Made by a program: the position numbers and the translations under genes. A stretch of DNA of 64,000 nucleotides from NCBI GenBank assembly GCA_039933515.1, contig JBDTNY010000129.1, positions 1 to 64,000 on the forward strand. Reading direction: 5' to 3'. Shown piece by piece: positions 8,608 to 17,546 of the stretch. The notes beneath the pieces were generated by a model that was not told the origin of the DNA, did no database searches, and saw nothing but the letters and a program-made list of their open reading frames with translations. This DNA comes from JAOUEA01 sp039933515. Its GTDB lineage: Bacteria > Actinomycetota > UBA4738 > HRBIN12. The first letter of the stretch is position 1. Every line of letters starts with the position of its first letter.

Positions 8608-10683
8608 TTATTTCTGGCTCATGTCCACGCCGAGCGACCGCTTCAAGAACTCCACCTCGATGTTGAGCATGTTCTCGGCGGCGTGCTCATCGATCGGGCG
8701 ATGGGTGATGCCCGAGAGCGGGATCATCGCGTGCCGGCGACCCGCCTCCATCAACGCTTTCGACATCTGCAAAGCGTGGGTCACGTAGACGTTGTCGTCG
8801 GCGAGCCCGTGGATCAGCAGCAGCTCGCCCTGCAGGTTCGCCGCATCCTTCACGACGTTCGAGCGTTCGTACGCCTCGGGGTTCGACTGGGGGGTGCCGA
8901 GGTAGCGCTCCATGTAGTGGGTGTCGTAGAACGACATGTCGGTCACCGGCGCCCCCGAGATCCCGGCGTGGAACACGTCGGGTCGCCGCAGCATCGCGGC
9001 GAGCGTCAAGTACCCGCCGTAGGACCAGCCTCGGATCGCCACCTTCGACAGGTCGAGGTAGCCGAGCATCTCGTGCGCCTCGTGCAGCGCCTCCACCTGA
9101 TCGTCGAGCGCCACGTCGGCGTAGCTTCCCGACACGGACTGCTCCCATGCCACGCCTCGGTACGGCGTGCCGCGCCCGTCGATCACGAGCACCACGAACC
9201 CCTGATCGGCGAGCCACTGATCTTCGAGGAACGCCCGTTGGGTGCGCGCCACCCGACCCCAGTGCGGGCCGCCGTACGGGTTGAGCAAGACGGGGAGCGG
9301 TTCAGTCGGTGTCGCCCCGTGCGGCGTGAGCACCGCGGTCCGCAACTCCTTCGGCCCGAGCGACAGGAAGACCGGCTTCGCCTCGAGCACCGGCGTCGCT
9401 GCGTTCCGCGTGAACGTGTGCACCGTCGAGGCGGCGCGCTGCAGGGCGGCCGTCGGGAACGGCGCGTCGACGGTCTCGGACACGACGACGGCGAGCTCTC
9501 CTTCCACGACGGCGCCGTGCACGCCTGTCCCCTCGCTGATCCGGGCGAGCGCCCCATCGGCGCCGAGGCGCCAGACATGCAGCTCGGTCGGCTCTTCAGC
9601 GGCGAGGAACACGATCGCGTCGCCCGCCGCGAGCACCGAATCGACCTGGAGCCCGGCCGGGGTCACGGGCGCGTCATCGATCAGGAGCGCCCGGGTATCG
9701 TCGCGGTGGCCGGCCATCAGGAGCCGGCCACCGGGGAGCCACGCGGGCACACCGGGCGTGATGTGTGTCCAGACGTCGTCGTGGTCCTCCCACTCGACCT
9801 CGGTGCGGCCCGTGTCGGGGTCGATCGCGAGCACCTTCATCGTGCGCTGGTCGCGGGACTGGACCAACAAGAGCGGTGGTCCTTCCTCCGTCCACGAGAC
9901 GGCCACCACGTACTCGAGAGCCTCGCGGTCCCACGTGACGTCGACCCGCGAGCCGTCGAGCCCGAACACGTGCAGCGTGACGATCGAGTTCTGCGTGCCG
10001 GCCCGCGGGTAGCGCACAGCGCGTGGCCGTGAGGTCGGATCGATCGGCGACGCGATGTGCCAGATCGGCAACGGTCTGTCGTCCACGCGGCACGCGAGCA
10101 GCCGGGTCCCGTCGGGCGCCCACCAGTACCCTCGTCGGCGTTCCATCTCTTCGGCCGCGACGAACTCCGCGATACCCCAGTGGACGTCTGGATCCTTATC
10201 GTGGGCGAGACGGCGGTCGGTGCCCGCCGTGACGTCGATCGTGTGCAGCTCGCCACCGGTGACGTACGCGACCTGACGACCGGTGGGGTCCGGCCGGGCG
10301 TCGAACGCCGGTCCCGCCGGTGTCAGCTCCCGGATCCCGCCCTCCACGAGATCCGCGACGAGCAGGTGATCGCCCACGACGAACGATGCGATCGTCAGCG
10401 CCGGGTCCGCGGCGTACGTCACGACGCCCGTCTGGCTCTCGCGCATGCGCTCTCGCCGGTCACGCTCTTCCTCGGTGACGTGATCCTCGGCATCGGGGCC
10501 GTGCACGAGTCGCTCACGGTCCGCGGCGACATCGAAGACCCACAGCGAGGCGAGCGGATCCTCACCGGTCGCGGTCCGTAAGAAAGCGACCCGCGATCCG
10601 TCGGACGCGATCGAGAAGGACCGGGGAAGGCCGAGGTTGAAGCCACGCGTCCGCGCGTACTGGCGTGGGAACGATTCCGTCAT
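8608..10683 (-). CDS. S9B-type dipeptidyl peptidase IV-like serine peptidase
   Basis: The 691-residue protein has an N-terminal beta-propeller and a C-terminal alpha/beta-hydrolase. The catalytic triad reads as S554 in GWSYGGY, D629 or D630 in LADDN, and H661 in ITHRP. The propeller carries the Glu-Glu pair (E178/E179 in AAEEMERRRGYWW) that anchors the peptide N-terminus in dipeptidyl peptidases, which points to DPP4 rather than prolyl oligopeptidase. It should release Xaa-Pro or Xaa-Ala dipeptides. No signal peptide is seen, so it is probably cytoplasmic. It is divergent from the alcohol dehydrogenase-like gene. Confidence 0.93.
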   Translation of the reverse strand: MTESFPRQYARTRGFNLGLPRSFSIASDGSRVAFLRTATGEDPLASLWVFDVAADRERLVHGPDAEDHVTEEERDRRERMRESQTGVVTYAADPALTIASFVVGDHLLVADLVEGGIRELTPAGPAFDARPDPTGRQVAYVTGGELHTIDVTAGTDRRLAHDKDPDVHWGIAEFVAAEEMERRRGYWWAPDGTRLLACRVDDRPLPIWHIASPIDPTSRPRAVRYPRAGTQNSIVTLHVFGLDGSRVDVTWDREALEYVVAVSWTEEGPPLLLVQSRDQRTMKVLAIDPDTGRTEVEWEDHDDVWTHITPGVPAWLPGGRLLMAGHRDDTRALLIDDAPVTPAGLQVDSVLAAGDAIVFLAAEEPTELHVWRLGADGALARISEGTGVHGAVVEGELAVVVSETVDAPFPTAALQRAASTVHTFTRNAATPVLEAKPVFLSLGPKELRTAVLTPHGATPTEPLPVLLNPYGGPHWGRVARTQRAFLEDQWLADQGFVVLVIDGRGTPYRGVAWEQSVSGSYADVALDDQVEALHEAHEMLGYLDLSKVAIRGWSYGGYLTLAAMLRRPDVFHAGISGAPVTDMSFYDTHYMERYLGTPQSNPEAYERSNVVKDAANLQGELLLIHGLADDNVYVTHALQMSKALMEAGRRHAMIPLSGITHRPIDEHAAENMLNIEVEFLKRSLGVDMSQK

Positions 10684-10718
10684 GCGGGCACGCTAGCATC
10701 GGACGTCTGCTCGTGGAG

Positions 10719-11750
10719 GTGAGCCCGATCCGCGCCTGGCTGTTGCACGATGTCACCGGTCCCGAGGCGTACGCCCTCGGCGAGGTTCCCACGCCCGAGC
10801 CCGGTCCGGGCGAGGTCCGGATCGCGCTCCGCGCCTCCGCGCTGAACCATCTGGATCTATGGGTCGCGCGGGGCTTGCCACGTCCGCCCTCGCTTCCCCA
10901 CGTGGGCGGGGCCGACGGCGCGGGCGTGGTCGACTCGGTCGGCACCGGCGTGATGGGCGTCGCCGTGGGCGACGAGGTGATGATTGACCCGTCGACGTCG
11001 TGCGGCGCGTGCGAGGCCTGCCTTCACGGCGACATCACGTTCTGCAACACCTTCAGGATCGTGGGCGAACATCGATGGGGTGCCCATGCCGAACACGTCG
11101 TGGTGCCGGCGGTGAACGCCGTGCGGAAACCGACCCATCTGGACTGGGCCGAGGCGTCGGCGTTCGGGCTGGTCATGTCGTCGGCGTTGCGGATGCTCCG
11201 GCAGGCGCTCGTGCGGACGGGTGACCGCGTGCTCGTGATCGGGATCGGCGGTGGCACCTCGACCGCGGCCTTCCAGCTCGCCTTGGCGCTCGGCGCGGAA
11301 GTGTTCGCAACCTCGACGAAATCGGACAAGCTCGCGTGGGCGCTCGATCACGGAGCCGCAGGCAGCTTCGACTCCTCGGGCGACTTCGACCGGGCGGTCC
11401 GTCACGCGACCGACGGCCTCGGGGTCGACATCGTGGTCGACAACGTCGGTCCGGCGACGTTCGAGCGCTCGATCCGGTCCCTCGCGCGTGGTGGACGGCT
11501 CGTCACGAACGGCTCCACCAGCGGGCGCACCGCCGAACTCCACCTCCCAACGCTCTTCTGGCGACAGCTGCACGTGATCGGCTCGACGATGAACGACCAC
11601 CGCGAGTTCGCCGACGCTGTGGGCATGCTGGATCGAGGCGAGGTCGAGCCGGTGCCGGTCGATTCGACCTTTCCGTTCGAGGCCTTCCCGGCGGCGCTCG
11701 CCCGGCTCGACGCCGGTGATCAACTCGGCAAGATCGTCCTCGAGCGCTGA
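10719..11750 (+). CDS. Zinc-binding medium-chain alcohol dehydrogenase / quinone oxidoreductase
   Basis: This is a medium-chain dehydrogenase/reductase of about 343 residues. An N-terminal GroES-like domain includes the four-cysteine structural zinc lobe (CGACEACLHGDITFC). A Rossmann domain with VIGIGGGTS (about 177-185) follows. It probably oxidises an alcohol or reduces an enone with NAD(P)(H). The start is uncertain: in-frame GTG codons occur at 10713 and 10719, and I chose the second because VSPIRAWLLHD begins the conserved first strand. A TAGCAT -10-like box lies at 10694-10699. Only 35 bp separate it from the divergent peptidase start. Confidence 0.85.
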   Translation: MSPIRAWLLHDVTGPEAYALGEVPTPEPGPGEVRIALRASALNHLDLWVARGLPRPPSLPHVGGADGAGVVDSVGTGVMGVAVGDEVMIDPSTSCGACEACLHGDITFCNTFRIVGEHRWGAHAEHVVVPAVNAVRKPTHLDWAEASAFGLVMSSALRMLRQALVRTGDRVLVIGIGGGTSTAAFQLALALGAEVFATSTKSDKLAWALDHGAAGSFDSSGDFDRAVRHATDGLGVDIVVDNVGPATFERSIRSLARGGRLVTNGSTSGRTAELHLPTLFWRQLHVIGSTMNDHREFADAVGMLDRGEVEPVPVDSTFPFEAFPAALARLDAGDQLGKIVLER

Positions 11751-11874
11751 CCGGCCCCGCCGGGGAACCACCGCGCCGATCCTCGTCGTCCAACCGGCCT
11801 GTCACGCCGGAACCGCCTCGCGGCATGTAGCTGGAGAACCGACCCGCGAGGACCCACGACGAAGGGGACACCCC

Positions 11875-12462
11875 GTGCCGGACCAGCGCACCGATACCGA
11901 GCTCCTGCTCGCATCACGAGATGAGCCGGACGCGTTCACCGAGCTCTACCGGCGGCACGCGGAGGATCTGCTCAGGTATTTCGCGCGCCGCACGCTGGAT
12001 CCCGAGACGGCGGCCGAGCTCACGGCCGAGACCTTCGCCGAGGCGTTCGCCTCACGGCAGAGTTACACCGACAAGGGGGTGAACGGCGTGGCGTGGATCT
12101 ACGGCATCGCCCGGCACCGGCTGGGACGCTTCTTCCGCAGCGGACGGGTCGACGCGAGCGCGCGCCGCCGCATCGGGATCCCCGAGCGCGAGCTCCCTCT
12201 CGAGGATTACGAACGCATCGAGGACCTGATCGATTTCGCGCCGATCCGCGGCGCCCTGAGCGAGGCCCTGGAGACCCTGAGCCCCGACCAGCGCGACGCG
12301 ATGAAGCTTCGCGTGATCGACGAGATGGGCTACCCGGAGGTCGCCTCACGGCTCGGCTGCAGCGAGGCGAACGCCCGCCAGCGCGTGAGCCGTGGCCTGC
12401 GGAAGGTGGCGCTGATGCTGCAAGAGCGCGGGATGCAGCTGACCACGGAGGTCGAGGCATGA
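11875..12462 (+). CDS. RNA polymerase ECF-type sigma factor
   Basis: This is a 195-residue sigma-70 family protein with region 2 (about 14-80, FTELYRRHAEDLLRYFARR) and region 4 (about 128-185, DEMGYPEVASRLGCSEANARQRVSR as helix-turn-helix). Regions 1 and 3 are absent, which is the ECF (group 4) layout. The GTG start has a GAAGGGG Shine-Dalgarno sequence 7 nt upstream. The stop overlaps the next ATG (ATGA), coupling it to a membrane-anchored DUF4349 protein that is the obvious candidate for its regulator. Confidence 0.92.
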   Translation: MPDQRTDTELLLASRDEPDAFTELYRRHAEDLLRYFARRTLDPETAAELTAETFAEAFASRQSYTDKGVNGVAWIYGIARHRLGRFFRSGRVDASARRRIGIPERELPLEDYERIEDLIDFAPIRGALSEALETLSPDQRDAMKLRVIDEMGYPEVASRLGCSEANARQRVSRGLRKVALMLQERGMQLTTEVEA

Positions 12463-13631
12463 ACACGGAGATCCGATTCTTGCAGCAGTTCGAGGCCGAT
12501 CTGACCGAGGCAGCAGCTCGCGAGACCGCCGTGCTGTCGAGCGCCGCCTCCGGGTCGGGCTCGGGGTACGTGAAAGGCCGCTCGCGCCGCCTTCCCCTGC
12601 GTGAGCGCCAATGGGGTGGGATCGCCGCGGCGCTCGTCGCGTTCGTCGTGCTGGCTGGAAGCATCGGGTTCTTGAGCCAGCACTCGAGCCAAGACTCGTC
12701 GGCCGCCAGCGCGGGGTTCAAAGACTCGGGCGACACCGTGGGCGGCGTTCCCGCCGACCCTGCCGCGACCCTGCCCAAGGCCGCCACCTGGGAGCAAGCT
12801 TCCCCGGCGCCCGCGCCTGGACTCGATGAAGGGGGGACCCGGGCGGGCACGCTGACGAGCGGCGGCCTTACCTATTCCGCGTTCGACGATGCGAGCGGCG
12901 GAAGCGGCCAACCCGCTCTTAACGGCACGTCGGGCCTGCCCGCCGCGCAGCCCCAAGGCGACCTCTCGAAGATCGTGCGCGACGGACGCATCTCGGTCAT
13001 CGTGCCCGACGGGAAGTTCGAGACCTCGCTCGCGAGCGTGGCGCGTGTCGCCACGAGCCTCGGAGGCTTCGTCCTCACGTCGTCGACACGAGACCAGAAC
13101 ACGGGCACCTTCACCCTTCGGATCCCCGCGAAGAAGTTCGACGTCGCGATGGAGCGGCTCCGCGGGATCGGCGAGGTCAAAGCCGACGAGGTCACCGGTG
13201 AGGACGTCACCGCCGAGTTCATCGACCAGACCGCCCGGCTAAGGATCTTGCTCGGCCAGCGCGACCTCCTGCGCAGCCTGCAGGCGAAGGCCACATCGTC
13301 CTCCGAGATCCTCCGGTTCGCCGGACTGATCGATCAGACCCAGTTCGAGATCGAGAAGTCTCAGGGTCAGCTGCGGTTCATCAAGAACCAGGTGGCCGAG
13401 GCGACGATCAAGGTGGAGCTGCGGGAACAGCACGCGCCCGAAGAGTCGCCCTCGCCGACGACCGACAACCCCAGCCTGGGCGATGCGATCCGACTGGGAT
13501 GGGAGGGGTTCCTTCGCGTCGTGAGCGCCGTGATCATCGGGCTCGGCTATCTGGTGCCCGTCGCCGCGATCGGGCTTGCGATCTGGGCGATCGTCACGCT
13601 GGTGCGGCGCCGCCGTCACGCAGCCAGCTGA
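12459..13631 (+). CDS. DUF4349 membrane protein, putative partner of the ECF sigma factor
   Basis: The 390-residue protein has a short cytoplasmic head (1-48, with FLQQFEADLTEAA). A membrane helix (about 50-70) and a low-complexity linker follow. The extracytoplasmic DUF4349 domain (about 165-325) carries a long helical segment rich in charged residues, and a final membrane helix (about 350-378) ends in a basic tail. DUF4349 proteins have no proven function. Translational coupling to a sigma factor and the cytoplasmic head suggest an anti-sigma or sensor role, which is inference. There is no zinc-binding HxxxCxxC motif. The last 38 nt overlap the convergent DUF4272 gene. Confidence 0.8.
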   Translation: MNTEIRFLQQFEADLTEAAARETAVLSSAASGSGSGYVKGRSRRLPLRERQWGGIAAALVAFVVLAGSIGFLSQHSSQDSSAASAGFKDSGDTVGGVPADPAATLPKAATWEQASPAPAPGLDEGGTRAGTLTSGGLTYSAFDDASGGSGQPALNGTSGLPAAQPQGDLSKIVRDGRISVIVPDGKFETSLASVARVATSLGGFVLTSSTRDQNTGTFTLRIPAKKFDVAMERLRGIGEVKADEVTGEDVTAEFIDQTARLRILLGQRDLLRSLQAKATSSSEILRFAGLIDQTQFEIEKSQGQLRFIKNQVAEATIKVELREQHAPEESPSPTTDNPSLGDAIRLGWEGFLRVVSAVIIGLGYLVPVAAIGLAIWAIVTLVRRRRHAAS

Positions 13632-14160
13632 GCGCACGGAACCGTTCGGCCGCCGTCGAGGCCACTGCGGCGTCGTCGCCGACCCGGCCCTCGGTGGCGC
13701 CGAACCACGCGTCGGCCTCCATCCAGGCCGCATCGAACTCGTCGGCGGCACGGAGCCGCCCCTCGGCCCGGAACGCCGCCACCGAGCCGTACCGCGTGAT
13801 CGCCGCCTCCAGATCGTGCGCGGGAAACTCCGCTCCGTAGGGCGCCATCTCGCCCAGGTGCCCGAGCGCCCACAGCAGCACCCCGAGGGCTTCGCGACGC
13901 CAGAGGGCGTCATCGATCGCCGGCTTCGGCCATGTGCCCGACGCCGTCTCGAACAAGCGCCGCTCCGTCGCGGTCAAGGCGTCGCCGAGCGACTCGCGGG
14001 CGATCCATCGGTCGGTCTCGACCCGGGCGGCCTCGGCCTGTGCCATCCGGGATGGCTCGAGGGCGAACTCCCCGAGCGCAAGCTCGATCGTCCCGCGCCG
14101 CGTCAGCGCGTAAAGGATCAATGCGCGGTCCGCGACCTCGTCGGCGCCGGGGGGTGCCAT
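13594..14160 (-). CDS. DUF4272 family protein
   Basis: This 188-residue protein has the DUF4272 pattern: an N-terminal ALILYALTRRGTIE, a WIARE helix, and WRREALGVLLWALGHL (about 85-100). The family is of unknown function and probably cytoplasmic. I place the start at the ATG at 14160, which has a GGGGAG Shine-Dalgarno sequence 8 nt upstream. A GTG at 14178 overlapping the recR stop is the alternative. It is last in the dnaX-recR group and runs 38 nt into the convergent DUF4349 gene. Confidence 0.8.
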   Translation of the reverse strand: MAPPGADEVADRALILYALTRRGTIELALGEFALEPSRMAQAEAARVETDRWIARESLGDALTATERRLFETASGTWPKPAIDDALWRREALGVLLWALGHLGEMAPYGAEFPAHDLEAAITRYGSVAAFRAEGRLRAADEFDAAWMEADAWFGATEGRVGDDAAVASTAAERFRALSWLRDGGAAPA

Positions 14161-14174
14161 GCTCGTCTCCCCAG

Positions 14175-14771
14175 TCACATCTCCCGCCGGCCCTCGAGGG
14201 CCTGCGAGAGGGTCACTTCGTCGGCGTACTCCAGGTCGCCCCCGACCGGCAGTCCGCTCGCGAGCCGCGTCACTTTGACCCCCAGCGGCTTCAGCAACGC
14301 GGCGACGTACATCGCGGTGGCGTTCCCTTCGAGGTTCGGGTTCGTCGCGAGGATCACCTCCTGTACGTGGTCGCGTTCGACCCGGTCGAGCAACTCCTGC
14401 ACGCGAAGGTCGTCGGGTCCGATCCCATCGAGGGGGCTGATCGCCCCGCCCAGGATGTGGAAGCGCCCCTGGATCAGAGCGGCCTTCTCCAGCGTGGCGG
14501 CGTCCTTAGGTTCCTCGACCACACAGAGCTGCGTGCGGTCGCGCGATTCGTCGCGGCAGACGCGACAGAGATCGCCTTCGGCGACGTTGCCGCATTCACG
14601 GCAGAAGAAGATGCGTTCTTTGGCCTCGATGATCGCCTGAGCGAGCCGTTTGGCGTCGTCGATCGGCGCCTTGACCAGCCAGAAGGCCAGCCGTTGCGCC
14701 GACTTCGGGCCGACGCCGGGCAGGCGGGCCAGCTCGTCGATCAGCTCTTGGATCGGGCCTTCGTACCCCAT
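14175..14771 (-). CDS. recR: Recombination mediator RecR
   Basis: RecR acts with RecF and RecO to load RecA on SSB-coated gaps. This copy has the usual 198 residues: a helix-hairpin-helix (LPGVGPKSAQRLAFWLV, 17-33), a four-cysteine zinc finger (C57, C60, C69, C72), a Toprim domain (about 78-172) and a C-terminal Walker B-like tail. The ATG is 2 nt after the dnaX stop, so the two are cotranscribed, as in many bacteria. An open frame continues upstream through dnaX, but that part is not RecR. Confidence 0.97.
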   Translation of the reverse strand: MGYEGPIQELIDELARLPGVGPKSAQRLAFWLVKAPIDDAKRLAQAIIEAKERIFFCRECGNVAEGDLCRVCRDESRDRTQLCVVEEPKDAATLEKAALIQGRFHILGGAISPLDGIGPDDLRVQELLDRVERDHVQEVILATNPNLEGNATAMYVAALLKPLGVKVTRLASGLPVGGDLEYADEVTLSQALEGRREM

Positions 14772-14773
14772 GC

Positions 14774-16594
14774 CTATCCCGTGTCCCCGGCAGGATCCAC
14801 GGGCGTAGCGCCCAGCACCTCTTGTACCCGACGGAGTGCCTCGGCCTCGTCGGGTACGTCCTCCTCGTCGACGACCTCCACCGCCGCAACACCGCCCACC
14901 GGGTCCCGCGCCTCTCGTACGACGCAGGTGATGACCGGCGAGATCCCGAAGAGATCGTTCAACGCCGAGCGAAGTTCGTCCTGGCGGTCGGCGACCTTCT
15001 GCGGGCCGACCTTGCGGTCGGGCGGGAACGCCAATTCCAGGGTCGCGCCGTCGAACGCCGACACAGTGGCCGACTCGAGGATCGCCTTCAGGATCGGCTG
15101 CCGGCTCGAGCCGAGATGATCGATCAGCGAAGGCCACGAACGGCGAAGCATCGTGACGTCGACGCTGCCGGCGTCGGCGGCGTGCGGCACCGGCATCTGG
15201 GTCGCGTGCTCCTCGGGCGCCGATGGCTTCGAGGCAGCGGGTTCGGGCTCGGGCGGCGGCGCGATCGGCGCCTCGGCCGCCTCCGGGATCGTGGTGACGT
15301 CCTCGATCGGGGAGGCGGCGAGCTCGGGCGACTCGATCGGCGCGGCGGGCGCCGGGATCTCGACGTCGTCAGCCGGGCTGGGCGTGCGGGCATGCGTAGG
15401 CGCCGACGCCGTCGGCACCACCGAGCCCGCCTCCAGGTTCGCGAGCCGCTCCAGCCGTTCCAGGCGAGCGACCAGCCCCGCGGGACTCGGGTCGGTATCG
15501 GGGATCGTCGCGCGTACGAGCGCGAGCTCGAGCGAGATGCGGGGCGAGGTCGTCCAGCGCATGTCTTGCTGGGCGGCGAGCAGCAGGGAGATCACGCGCG
15601 CGAGTTCGCCCGGCGTGTACTTCTCGGCCTGGACCCGCAGGGCTTCGTAGGCGTCGGCGGCCACGTCGATCAGGTCGTGCTGGCCGGGCGCGGTCTTCGC
15701 GAGCAGCAGGTTCCGGAAGTGCCCGAGCGACTCGGCGGTGACGTTGCGCAGATCCTGACCGTCTTGCACCAGCCGGTCGACCACCTCGAACGCAGTGCGC
15801 GCGTCGCCCACGGCGACCGCGTCTGCCAGCTCCTGCTGGACCTCGCCTCGAGGGGCACCCAGGAGCGCCCGGATCGCGTCGTCGTCGATCGTGGCGCCGC
15901 CCAGCACGCTCGCCTGGTCCAGCAGCGAGATCGCATCGCGCGCGGAACCCTCGGCCTGACGCGCGATCGAGTGCGCAGCCGAAGGTTCCAGCGTGACGCC
16001 TTCCTTCTGCGCGATGTCGGTGAGGTGCGCGGCGAGCTGCTCCATCGAGAGCCGCCGGAAGTCGAACCGCTGGCATCGCCCCACGATCGTGGCCGGCATC
16101 TTGTGCGGCTCGGTGGTCGCGAGCACGAACCGCACCCCGGCCGGCGGCTCTTCGAAGACCTTCAACAGGGCGTCGAACGCCTCGCGGGACAGGCGCTGCG
16201 CCTCGTCGATGATGTAGACCTTCTCGCGGCCCTGCACCGGCGCGGTCGGCGCCTTCTCGCGGAGCTCGCGCGCGTCCTCGACCCCTCCATGACTCGCCGC
16301 GTCGATCTCGACGACGTCCAGGTGGGTGCCCTCACGGATCGTTACGCACTGCGAACACACGCCGCAGGGCTCAGCCGTGGGGCCGTTCTCGCAGTTGACC
16401 ATCTTGGCGAGGATCCGAGCCGTCGAGGTCTTCCCCGTCCCCCGCGGCCCGCAGAACAGGAACGCATGATGCAGGCGGCCCTCGCGGATCGAACCGGTGA
16501 GCGCGCGCACCACGTGGTCCTGACCCAGGACTTCGGTGGGCGTCTGCGGCCGATACCGGCGGTACAGAGCCTGGTGCTGCTTCTCGTCCGCCAC
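14774..16594 (-). CDS. dnaX: DNA polymerase III subunit gamma/tau
   Basis: This is the clamp-loader ATPase subunit. It has 606 residues from a GTG: Walker A GPRGTGKTS (49-57), a four-Cys zinc module (C68, C77, C80, C83), Walker B IIDEAQ, an SRC-like GRCQRF motif and a collar domain to about 345. A long Pro/Ala/Glu-rich linker (about 385-480) leads to a C-terminal tau-like domain. I chose the GTG at 16594 because it has a GGAAAGG Shine-Dalgarno sequence. The upstream in-frame ATG at 16654 lies inside the SRP RNA gene. No slippery A-rich frameshift site was seen. Confidence 0.96.
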   Translation of the reverse strand: MADEKQHQALYRRYRPQTPTEVLGQDHVVRALTGSIREGRLHHAFLFCGPRGTGKTSTARILAKMVNCENGPTAEPCGVCSQCVTIREGTHLDVVEIDAASHGGVEDARELREKAPTAPVQGREKVYIIDEAQRLSREAFDALLKVFEEPPAGVRFVLATTEPHKMPATIVGRCQRFDFRRLSMEQLAAHLTDIAQKEGVTLEPSAAHSIARQAEGSARDAISLLDQASVLGGATIDDDAIRALLGAPRGEVQQELADAVAVGDARTAFEVVDRLVQDGQDLRNVTAESLGHFRNLLLAKTAPGQHDLIDVAADAYEALRVQAEKYTPGELARVISLLLAAQQDMRWTTSPRISLELALVRATIPDTDPSPAGLVARLERLERLANLEAGSVVPTASAPTHARTPSPADDVEIPAPAAPIESPELAASPIEDVTTIPEAAEAPIAPPPEPEPAASKPSAPEEHATQMPVPHAADAGSVDVTMLRRSWPSLIDHLGSSRQPILKAILESATVSAFDGATLELAFPPDRKVGPQKVADRQDELRSALNDLFGISPVITCVVREARDPVGGVAAVEVVDEEDVPDEAEALRRVQEVLGATPVDPAGDTG

Positions 16595-16644
16595 TCGCTG
16601 CCTTTCCGCACCCGGAGGCGCTCCCCTCGCGGGGACACAGATGT

Positions 16645-16915
16645 GGCCGTGCACCCGCCTCCGACCACGGATACCTCGGTCGCTACCTCAACTCAGAGCT
16701 CCAGCCAGGCATCCCTACGGCACCCACCAGGCTCCGCTTACGGCTGCTTCCTTCCGGACCTGACCGGGTTCGCGGTCTGGAGTCGCGCAGGACCCGACCT
16801 TCAACGCTCCGTGACGAGGGCTGCCCCGGACCATCCGGGCCTCGGGCGGGGATTCAGCCCCGCTGAAGCGGATCGCGGGTTACAGGGCACCGCTGGCTCC
16901 CCACCTAGCACGGCC
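16645..16915 (-). ncRNA. ffs: Signal recognition particle RNA, large (Bacillus-type) form with Alu domain
   Basis: The minus strand carries the conserved SRP S-domain core GGTCAGGTCCGGAAGGAAGC (complement near 16745-16785) plus a 5' Alu domain beginning GGCCGTGCTAGGTGGGGAG and including GGTGCCCTGTA. The two ends close perfectly: GGCCGTGC at 16915-16908 pairs with GCACGGCC at 16652-16645. The 271-nt length and the internal GGGTCCTGCG segment match the 6S-type SRP RNA of Bacillus rather than the 4.5S hairpin. The RNA scaffolds Ffh for cotranslational membrane targeting. It lies directly upstream of dnaX. A CCCC-GCGA-GGGG hairpin follows at 16634-16623. Confidence 0.95.
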
Positions 16916-16923
16916 ACGCGGGG

Positions 16924-16929
16924 AGTATA
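16924..16929 (-). promoter_or_regulatory. -10 box TATACT for the SRP RNA gene
   Basis: Minus-strand TATACT at 16929-16924 puts transcription start near 16917, within 2 nt of the folded 5' end of the SRP RNA. A clear -35 box is not seen. Confidence 0.6.
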
Positions 16930-17044
16930 CGCGGGGCGCCGGACAGGGCCGCGGGCGCCCGATCGTCGGAACCATGGCGGGGGCGGCCACCGTCCAACGG
17001 ATGTCCGCCGCGCCGGCGGCCGCATCACTCCCAAGGAGGACCGT

Positions 17045-17542
17045 ATGCAGATCCGTACCCGCGCCGCCGCCGCGCTGTTCGTCGCGATCGCCGCGGTGGC
17101 GATCGCGGGGGTCGCCGGAGCCGCCGGTCCCGGTAACGCCTGCGGGGAGCAGATCAACGGCACCGGGCCCGAGGCGACGGTTTCATACGAGATGTGCCCC
17201 GGCGACCCAGGGCTGAGCCCGGAACCGCTGCCCGGGCCACAGATCGTTGAGCCCACGCCCGGCATGGCGAACGTCCGAGCGCGGCCTTACGACACAGCGG
17301 TCGTTGGCCCGGACGACCGAACGGTCACGATCGACTTCTGGAGTGGCATCGAGCCCTGCACGGTGCTCGATCGCGTGCAGGTCGCCTACGGACCCAACGC
17401 CGTCACGATCACCCTGTTCGAAGGGAACGACCCGACCGCAGACGACGTGGCGTGCATCGAGATCGCCGTCCAGAAGCGCGTCGTGATCACCCTCGATGCG
17501 TCGCTCGGCGGGCGTGACCTCGTGGACGGGGCCGCCGCCTGA
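17045..17542 (+). CDS. Small secreted protein of unknown function
   Basis: I do not recognise the family. The 165 residues start with a typical Sec signal peptide (1 to about 27, ending GVAGA). The mature protein has a Cys near its start (GNACGEQ), another in YEMCPGD, one in EPCTVL and one in DVACIEI, so two disulphides are likely. A proline-rich stretch follows (about 57-75), then a beta-rich domain containing VTIDFWSGIEPC and AVTITLFEG. The Shine-Dalgarno sequence AAGGAGG, 4 nt before the ATG, is one of the strongest in the window and suggests high expression. It converges on the next gene with a 4-nt gap. Confidence 0.75.
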   Translation: MQIRTRAAAALFVAIAAVAIAGVAGAAGPGNACGEQINGTGPEATVSYEMCPGDPGLSPEPLPGPQIVEPTPGMANVRARPYDTAVVGPDDRTVTIDFWSGIEPCTVLDRVQVAYGPNAVTITLFEGNDPTADDVACIEIAVQKRVVITLDASLGGRDLVDGAAA

Positions 17543-17546
17543 GCCG

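Noticed and set aside
14772..15137. Longer N-terminus for RecR
   Set aside because: The open frame runs backward through dnaX and matches no RecR region. The ATG at 14771 gives the normal 198 residues.
16595..16654. Upstream ATG for dnaX
   Set aside because: It lies inside the SRP RNA gene. The GTG at 16594 has a Shine-Dalgarno sequence and matches the family N-terminus.
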